A stretch of DNA of 64,000 nucleotides from G963556115 sp963678205 (GTDB lineage Bacteria; Planctomycetota; SZUA-567). The notes under the pieces were generated by a model. That model saw only the letters and a program-made list of their open reading frames with translations. It was not told where the DNA came from and did no database searches. Of this stretch, positions 58,367-64,000 are shown in pieces; position 1 is the stretch's first letter; every line of letters starts with the position of its first letter. The stretch lies in NCBI GenBank assembly GCA_963678205.1, contig OY782760.1:434001-498000 (forward strand), given 5' to 3'. Position numbers and translations under genes: made by a program.

Positions 58367-59524
58367 TTAGTTAGAACCTGCACCAGGAACACTTTCGTAT
58401 TCAACAGCATCAAGTTCAACTGCAGCACCTTCGATTGTTGGAGCAGAAACGATCTTAGCTTCTGAAACAGTCTTAGCAGTGAACTTTGATTTCTTAACTA
58501 ACTTCCAAACCATCTGCTCTGGAGAAGCAATAACCTTGTTCATCTTTGTTTCGTATTTAGCTGGAACCTTAACTTCAACAGTTGATTCAGGCTTAACAAG
58601 AACTAGACGTTTGATACACTTGTAAACAGCTGGGATAGTTTTGAATTCAACTTCAGCACCGTCAACAACTTCTGCAACATCAATTTCAGCGTACTTTGGT
58701 GGAATTACACATTCTTTAACTTCAGCTGGCTTAACAAGAGTCTTAACTTTGATAGTCTGCTTACGACCAGCGCAAGGATTATCTACAAGTTCGCCTTCTT
58801 TAACAAGAACTTCCTTCTTAACAGTTACGTACTCAGCTGGGCTACATTCGCTACTAACACATAGAGCTGGAGCGTCGTTATCGCCACCGATTGGAGTGTT
58901 CTTGCATTCGCCTTCTTCGCATTTACGCATTGGAGGCTTAACCATAATTTTTTCTTCAACAGTTTTGTAAACAGCTGGGATCCACATCTTAGTTGTTGTT
59001 GCAGCTTGAACTTCGATTTCCTTCTCAACCATTTTGTATTCCGCTGGGATGATGCTGTAGCAAGTCTGAGCTTCTTCAACCATCACCTTCATCTTTTTAC
59101 AACGAACTTTTGCTGGCAAGCAGTATGCAACCTTCTTAGCTGGGCTACACATTACTTTAACTTCCTGCATTGCATATTCAGCTGGAACACACTTTGTGTA
59201 GTATGTTTCTGGACGAACCATACATTCTGTAGCAACCTGCTTATATGTAGCAGGCTTAGTTACTAGACACCAAGCATAGCCAGCGATCGGACGTGGAGCA
59301 CCTTTACCTTCAACGAAAGGAACTTCCATACCTTCTTCAACATCAGCAGATGTTTTAACAACAGATTCACTGTTGTTGTAAAAACCTTCTTGATTAGCAA
59401 CCATATCGTTGCTAGCCATAATCATGCCCTGTTCAGCAGGCATATCAACATCATTACTTGCATAAGCAGAACCACAAAGAGCAACTGCAGCGGCAAGCAT
59501 AATCCCCTTAATACTCATCCTCAT
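58367..59524 (-). CDS. secreted cysteine-rich repeat protein
   Basis: This 385-residue protein starts with a signal peptide (about residues 1-22, CGSAYA). The mature part has about 70 polar residues, then nine or ten degenerate repeats of 20-25 residues on the pattern PA-x-Y-xx-V-xxx-V-x-V-xP, for example IPAEYKMVEKEIEV, IPAVYKTVEEKIMV, SPAEYVTVKKEVLV and VPAKYETKMNKVIA. Fourteen Cys occur in the mature chain, mostly one or two per repeat, an even number that suits disulfide bonding. No catalytic motif is present. Similar PA-x-Y repeats occur in some envelope and peptidoglycan-associated proteins. An AGGAG site, a strong terminator and position beside a porin suggest an abundant structural envelope protein. 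The function is inferred. Confidence 0.8.
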   Translation of the reverse strand: MRMSIKGIMLAAAVALCGSAYASNDVDMPAEQGMIMASNDMVANQEGFYNNSESVVKTSADVEEGMEVPFVEGKGAPRPIAGYAWCLVTKPATYKQVATECMVRPETYYTKCVPAEYAMQEVKVMCSPAKKVAYCLPAKVRCKKMKVMVEEAQTCYSIIPAEYKMVEKEIEVQAATTTKMWIPAVYKTVEEKIMVKPPMRKCEEGECKNTPIGGDNDAPALCVSSECSPAEYVTVKKEVLVKEGELVDNPCAGRKQTIKVKTLVKPAEVKECVIPPKYAEIDVAEVVDGAEVEFKTIPAVYKCIKRLVLVKPESTVEVKVPAKYETKMNKVIASPEQMVWKLVKKSKFTAKTVSEAKIVSAPTIEGAAVELDAVEYESVPGAGSN

Positions 59525-60366
59525 AATCCTTTTCTCCTTTGTTCCCCCAATAAGAACAACAAAAACAATAAAAAGCGATACTTACATTTAAATAAATCAC
59601 ATAATTTTTTTACTTCATAATAATAAAAACTTTACTAACAGCGTAACCCTTTCCACAAAATTACAACTGACTAAAGATTTTAATATCAATATGTCGATGT
59701 CTTATAATATATTAAACTTTCATTTTCAACATTATCAGACTATCCTTCTACGACATTATTCTATAAGGATATCCGCTTTGACTTCTTTTGTAAAGCAAAA
59801 AATATAAATTCTCTTCATACTTTGGTCTATTTTTTACTATTCTGATCATAATCAGCATCCTCAAAATACGAATATCTCATTATTTGCAATTATGCTTTTT
59901 CTATAATGCCCTATTAAAGCACTTTATATTTATTCCTATAACTCATTGAATAACAATAAATTAACATCATACTTTTTCACATAATATTTCTTAAATTTTT
60001 GGAAAACTAAATTATAAATTTTTTCTAGGCTATCGTTTTTAAATTTTACTCGCTGAAATTTCCTTTTAAAAAAAAATCATCTTTTTTTCATTATTTATAG
60101 CTTTTAATAATTTTAATTCTCTTTCTATTTACGTTTTACAAATCCTTATCGGCATATACGTATCTTTGATACTTATAACTAACCAATTTTAACGGTATTA
60201 TTGGATTCTGTAGTTTATAATTATATATTAACGAATTATTTTAAATATTATAGGACAATCTCTATTATAGTTTTCTATATTTGCTATAATACATTATATA
60301 TAGTATCTATTATTTCTTACCCTTTTTAATAGTTAGAATTTATTTCTCACTAATCAACTGAATGCT
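59525..60366. other. 842-base AT-rich intergenic region
   Basis: This region lies between the divergent cysteine-rich repeat gene and the TonB-like gene. The first 150 bases should hold the promoter and leader of the former, though no clear -35/-10 pair is visible. I see no genes, repeats or structured RNA in the rest. Confidence 0.5.
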
Positions 60367-61563
60367 ATGAATGAATTCCAAATACCCACCCTCATAAACG
60401 CAGGTAAAAGCAGCAGATCTTTAAGAAGAAATTTTTTTCTTTTATTGTTACTAGCAATGCTATTACACTTTAGTTTTTTTACTGCAATAATTTTTTTTGA
60501 TAGAAATTTATTCCCTTTATTTTTTAAAAAGGCTCCAGACACAATTCAAAAAGATTCGCTAAATTATGTCCTTGTAGATGATAAGCTATTAGACGAAAAA
60601 GTAGTTAATGAAAAACCAAAAATGCTTGGAAAATTCAGCAGGCAATCTAGAGATGTTACTGTCAATCAAGATTTGCCAAAACTTGGTCCCAACAACTCAG
60701 ACAATTCCAGTGTATCATCTTTTGACCGAGGAAACCCATTACCTGGATCAATACCTTCACCTGAGTTAACACCTTCTCCTTCACCAGTATCTGAAGTTAT
60801 TCCACAAAAGACTGCCAAACCAACTTCAACTCTAAAGCCGGCGCCAAAACCTATTGTAAACCTGCCCGTAAAGGAGAAAATTGTACCCGATCTTCCAGAA
60901 CTTGATATAGAAAATGATTTAACAAGTATTCTTTCAATCCCTAAAAAGCCCAAAAAAATTAAACTAAATAAAGAATATAACAAAAGAGAAGTACCCGGCA
61001 TTACATCCTCTGATGAAATAAGCAAAATAAATGAAAAGCCTATTGATAAACCTGAGGCTAAAATTACGACCAAGGCAAAGCCTGTAGTGCCACAAAAAAA
61101 GCAGCCTAAACAGCAGCGCAAAATTACTACACGAAAAATTCCTGTAAGAAAAATTAGTAGCACCAATTCAAGCACCGGTGGTAAACTAAAAAAACGTTTA
61201 AATTCTTCAGCAATCTATACTGGTTCAAAATCTATTGCAGTACTAAAAAGCCGATATGGCGATTATATGGATCAGATTCTTACAAGAATACAACATGCAA
61301 TTATTATTCAACAACAAATAAACCCTATTAGTATGCACGAAGGACAAGTTTTTATGAGTTTTACAATTAACTCTGAAGGCCTTTTAGACGATATACAACT
61401 TATAGGAGCTTCTCCTCAAGGAATTACAACTGAAATTTCGGTTGCAAGGAGTGTTCTAAAAGATGTACATAATAGTGGAGCTTTCAAGCCTCCTACTCAG
61501 GAAATGCTAAACGATCCTGTTTTTAAAAAAATAGTTATCAATTTTGTATTCGAGAATTTATAA
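60367..61563 (+). CDS. TonB/TolA-like energy-transducer protein
   Basis: This 398-residue protein has one N-terminal transmembrane helix (about residues 22-45). A long periplasmic stretch rich in Pro, Lys and Ser follows (about 60-290, including SPELTPSPSPVSE and runs of Lys-Pro). The C-terminal globular domain resembles TonB (about 310-398, GQVFMSFTINSEGLLDDI, ending INFVFENL). TonB-type proteins pass inner-membrane energy to outer-membrane transporters. No exbB/exbD or receptor gene is adjacent. The ribosome binding site is weak. Confidence 0.75.
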   Translation: MNEFQIPTLINAGKSSRSLRRNFFLLLLLAMLLHFSFFTAIIFFDRNLFPLFFKKAPDTIQKDSLNYVLVDDKLLDEKVVNEKPKMLGKFSRQSRDVTVNQDLPKLGPNNSDNSSVSSFDRGNPLPGSIPSPELTPSPSPVSEVIPQKTAKPTSTLKPAPKPIVNLPVKEKIVPDLPELDIENDLTSILSIPKKPKKIKLNKEYNKREVPGITSSDEISKINEKPIDKPEAKITTKAKPVVPQKKQPKQQRKITTRKIPVRKISSTNSSTGGKLKKRLNSSAIYTGSKSIAVLKSRYGDYMDQILTRIQHAIIIQQQINPISMHEGQVFMSFTINSEGLLDDIQLIGASPQGITTEISVARSVLKDVHNSGAFKPPTQEMLNDPVFKKIVINFVFENL

Positions 61564-61566
61564 ATT

Positions 61567-61776
61567 ATGAATGATTTAAATAAAAAATGTATGGGTGAGT
61601 TTCCAATGTTTCCTGGTTGGTTGTTTTTCGAAGAATTTACTGACGATAATGCTATTACTATCTATGCTTATGGTTCTAATAACCGAGTTCTTATGGCTAG
61701 TTCACAAAGTAGAGAGAACTCTATTGCTAATGTATTAAATCAAATTTTGGAGCAATACCCTCCTAAAAATAGATAA
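61567..61776 (+). CDS. small hypothetical protein, 69 residues
   Basis: This gene starts 3 bases after the TonB-like gene, so it is probably translated by coupling. The protein has no signal or transmembrane segment and contains FPMFPGWLFFEEF and RENSIANVLNQILEQYP. The family is not recognised. Coding is supported by tight spacing and a following hairpin. Confidence 0.6.
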   Translation: MNDLNKKCMGEFPMFPGWLFFEEFTDDNAITIYAYGSNNRVLMASSQSRENSIANVLNQILEQYPPKNR

Positions 61777-61778
61777 AA

Positions 61779-61807
61779 TTTGAGGCTGGAAATAACCCAG
61801 CCTCAAA
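61779..61807. terminator. bidirectional terminator
   Basis: A perfect 11-bp stem TTTGAGGCTGG/CCAGCCTCAAA (61779-61789, 61797-61807) with a 7-base loop lies between the convergent small gene and LOG-family gene. T residues follow on the minus strand. Confidence 0.8.
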
Positions 61808-61832
61808 AATTCCATATAAACTATATTCTGAT

Positions 61833-62513
61833 TTATCTACTTTTTATCTTGGCTTTTCCATACTCACGCTCAATATATTCAACCGCAACCAGAGGGTCAT
61901 CTGTAATTTTTATAAGCTTAAGATCTTCTGGCGAAATCATACAGTCAACATCTCCTAGCATTGCCTCTTCAATCCACCTAATCATTCCAGACCAGAACGA
62001 TTCACCCATCAAAACAATTGGTGTCGCCGGAACTTTATGAGTTTGAACTAATGTTAGAATTTCAAAAAATTCATCCAATGTTCCAAAGCCACCCGGCATT
62101 ACAACTACTGCGCAAGAATACTTTAAAAACATTACTTTTCTTACAAAGAAATATCTAAAATTAATACCGTGTTGAACGTATGAATTCCCTGTTTGCTCAA
62201 AAGGCAAATCAATATTAAGCCCAACAGTAGTTCCAACTCCACTCTCATTAGCACCTCTATTTGCTGCTTCCATAATACCAGGACCACCGCCAGTAATGAT
62301 ATCAAATCCCGCTAAAGAGAGGTTATTGGCAACATCTCTAGCTAATTCATAAAATTTAGTCCCTTCTTTAATTCTTGCCGAACCAAAAATACTTACACCC
62401 TTCTCTACCTCAGACATATGTTCGAACCCTTCTACAAATTCAGACATTATTCTGAATAATCTCCAAGGATCCATATTTCTAAAATCTTCTTTACTATAAT
62501 CAAAAGCTCTCAT
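61833..62513 (-). CDS. LOG-family nucleotide phosphoribohydrolase-like protein
   Basis: This 226-residue Rossmann-like protein of the TIGR00730/LOG family has the motif PGGFGTLDEFFE, matching PGGxGTxxE, and the nucleotide-binding GGGPGIMEAANRGA. Family members release ribose 5-phosphate from nucleoside monophosphates such as AMP or cytokinin nucleotides. The bacterial role is often unknown. AAAGGTAG precedes the ATG. It starts 34 bases after the RND permease gene on the same strand. Confidence 0.88.
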   Translation of the reverse strand: MRAFDYSKEDFRNMDPWRLFRIMSEFVEGFEHMSEVEKGVSIFGSARIKEGTKFYELARDVANNLSLAGFDIITGGGPGIMEAANRGANESGVGTTVGLNIDLPFEQTGNSYVQHGINFRYFFVRKVMFLKYSCAVVVMPGGFGTLDEFFEILTLVQTHKVPATPIVLMGESFWSGMIRWIEEAMLGDVDCMISPEDLKLIKITDDPLVAVEYIEREYGKAKIKSR

Positions 62514-62547
62514 AACTACCTTTTCTAAACAAAATCCCTACAATTTC

Positions 62548-64000
62548 CTACTCATATTTTTTTGCATTAAAGAACACAGCATAAATAACTGGACAAATTA
62601 AAAGAGTAAGAATTGTCGCAAAAGACAAACCAAATACAATAGTAACCGCCATACCCTGAAAGAATGGATCTGTAAGAAGTGGTATCATACCCATAACAGT
62701 TGTAGAAGCACCAAGTGCAACTGGTCTGACGCGACTTACTCCAGAATCAAGTATAGCCTGATAAATAGTTTTCCCCGCAGCTCTGTCCTGATCTATCTGA
62801 TCCACCAGCACAATTGCATTTTTAATCATCATACCAGAAAGACTTAAAAATCCAAGCAAAGACATAAAACCAAACGGTATATGAGTTACTAGCAACCCTA
62901 CAGTCACTCCAATCACCGCAAGAGGTACTGTTAAATAGATTACAAGCGCTTGTTTTACTGCATCATATAGAATTATAACTATCATACCCATCAACAAAAA
63001 ACTTATAGGAAGCGTTTTCATAAGGCCAGCGTTTGCATCATTTGAACTCTCATACTGTCCACCCCATTCCAATGAATAATTTTGCGGAAGCTTAATAGCC
63101 TCAACATCTGCCTTCATTTTTGCGAGCAAGTCTGGCCCCGTAACCCCATCAATCGGCTCACACTGAGCAGTCATGCACCTCATACCGTATCTTCTATATA
63201 TCAAAGTATCCTGCCACTCTGTCTCAAATCCGGACACAATCTGCTGAATCGGAACATTTCTATTAGCTTGATTACTCCAGACCGTGGTAAAATACATATC
63301 ATCAATACTATTTCTATCCTCTAAAGTTGGTCTGACTATTATTGGTATCAGATTATTTTTTTCCCTATAAAGCCCTGCATTCTGTCCGACAAAGGTCATC
63401 TGCAATGCATTAGCCATTTCATTTCTAGTAATTCCTGCAAACCTAGCTCTAGCTTCAGAGAATACCGGTTTTGCTACCTTTTCCCTAGTTCTCCAGTTAT
63501 TCTTTATAGAGCGCGCTTGAGGTATCTTATGCATAATTGCAATAGCCTGCTGCGTCAAATTACGGAGTACATTAGCGTCTTCGCCGAAGAAACGAGCTTC
63601 AATAGTAGCATCATATGATGCCCCCATTTTGAATTTCATAACACTGGCCATAACATTTGGATAATTATCTGTTAAATATTTATTTATAGCTGGTCCTAAA
63701 TGATCGATAACCTCTTGGTTCAATTCCTTGAGCTCAACCAATATAAAACCATAGCTTGTATTTGCTGTTTGAGGAGAATAAGTCAATGTAAATCTCGGTG
63801 CCCCTGAACCGGCGTAAGTAGAGACAAAACGAATATCTGAAAATCTTTTTTTACCTGTCTTCTCGTCAATCCCTGTAAGATAGGCTGCAACCTCCTTTAT
63901 ATGCTTGTCAACAACTCTAATATCTGTACCCTGTGGTTCCCAGAAATCAATATAGACTCTTGGTGAATCTGACTCAGGAAAGAATGATCGCTTAACAAAA
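62548..64000 (-). CDS. RND-family efflux permease, 5' part beyond the right edge
   Basis: The frame is open through the right edge, so the N-terminal part is missing; about 484 C-terminal residues are visible. The apparent start at 63786 is an internal TTG, since RND sequence continues upstream of it (GAPRFTLTYSPQ). The visible part includes the porter domains (YREKNNLIPIIVRPT) and the second set of transmembrane helices, with the TM10 lysine in GMMIKNAIVLVDQI. It resembles the complete pump at 27917-30967 but is clearly diverged. Its adaptor gene, if present, lies outside the window. Confidence 0.93.
   Translation of the reverse strand, partial: FVKRSFFPESDSPRVYIDFWEPQGTDIRVVDKHIKEVAAYLTGIDEKTGKKRFSDIRFVSTYAGSGAPRFTLTYSPQTANTSYGFILVELKELNQEVIDHLGPAINKYLTDNYPNVMASVMKFKMGASYDATIEARFFGEDANVLRNLTQQAIAIMHKIPQARSIKNNWRTREKVAKPVFSEARARFAGITRNEMANALQMTFVGQNAGLYREKNNLIPIIVRPTLEDRNSIDDMYFTTVWSNQANRNVPIQQIVSGFETEWQDTLIYRRYGMRCMTAQCEPIDGVTGPDLLAKMKADVEAIKLPQNYSLEWGGQYESSNDANAGLMKTLPISFLLMGMIVIILYDAVKQALVIYLTVPLAVIGVTVGLLVTHIPFGFMSLLGFLSLSGMMIKNAIVLVDQIDQDRAAGKTIYQAILDSGVSRVRPVALGASTTVMGMIPLLTDPFFQGMAVTIVFGLSFATILTLLICPVIYAVFFNAKKYE

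Noticed and set aside
58641..58970. 109-codon plus-strand open frame
   Set aside because: It is antisense to the cysteine-rich repeat gene; its regular Ser/Thr pattern mirrors the repeats on the coding strand.
60666..61175. 169-codon minus-strand open frame
   Set aside because: It is antisense to the Pro/Lys-rich part of the TonB-like gene; the Gly-rich product is an artefact of that composition.

Overview
The window is an AT-rich, gene-dense stretch of a Gram-negative chromosome. Lipid A genes (lpxD, an lpxC-fabZ fusion, lpxA), an OmpH/Skp chaperone, BamA, a beta-barrel porin, a TonB-like protein and RND efflux pumps show an outer membrane. A flavodiiron protein, a rubrerythrin-like protein and a rubredoxin in a row suggest an anaerobe or microaerophile. 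Clear Shine-Dalgarno sequences (AGGAG-type) precede most genes, which argues against Bacteroidota although the LpxC-FabZ fusion is common there. A PVC-type lineage (for example Lentisphaerota or relatives) fits best, but this is inference: there is no rRNA or other decisive marker in the window.

Layout. 1-8.8 kb: the 3' part of a TPR/transglutaminase-fold protein, aspartate-semialdehyde dehydrogenase (asd), a large membrane HD-GYP sensor, an unknown 140-residue protein, an aminotransferase and a small membrane protein. 9-11 kb: oxygen/NO defence genes (flavodiiron protein, rubrerythrin-like protein, and a 52-residue rubredoxin). 11-15.3 kb: a U32-family tRNA-modification-type protein overlapping a receiver-only response regulator, tRNA-Pro(TGG) and a sensor kinase. 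15.4-20.4 kb: a recG-lipoprotein-tex operon. 20.5-26 kb: a hybrid kinase, a ROK regulator with a dyad around its promoter, and an aldo/keto reductase. 26-31 kb: a TetR-adaptor-RND efflux operon. 31-40.2 kb: a 1987-residue alpha-2-macroglobulin-like protein, a YjbQ protein, an esterase, tadA, a flavodoxin-like protein and a short-chain dehydrogenase. 40.2-50.4 kb: the envelope core (lpxA, lpxC-fabZ, lpxD, ompH, ruvA, bamA), a FabK-like enoyl reductase and alanine racemase.

From 50.4 to 60.4 kb coding density collapses. A methyltransferase, a coiled-coil porin, an SGNH-fold protein that has lost catalytic residues and a secreted cysteine-rich repeat protein sit between long AT-rich non-coding stretches. 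One of these carries a decayed IS3-type transposase. After this come a TonB-like gene with a small partner, a LOG-family protein and the 3' part of a second RND permease cut by the right edge.

No CRISPR array, complete insertion sequence, prophage or classical defence system was found. The most unusual material is the cysteine-rich repeat protein and its sparse envelope-protein neighbourhood, plus several proteins that keep an enzyme fold without the catalytic residues: the transglutaminase-like protein, the SGNH-like protein and the thioester-less macroglobulin.
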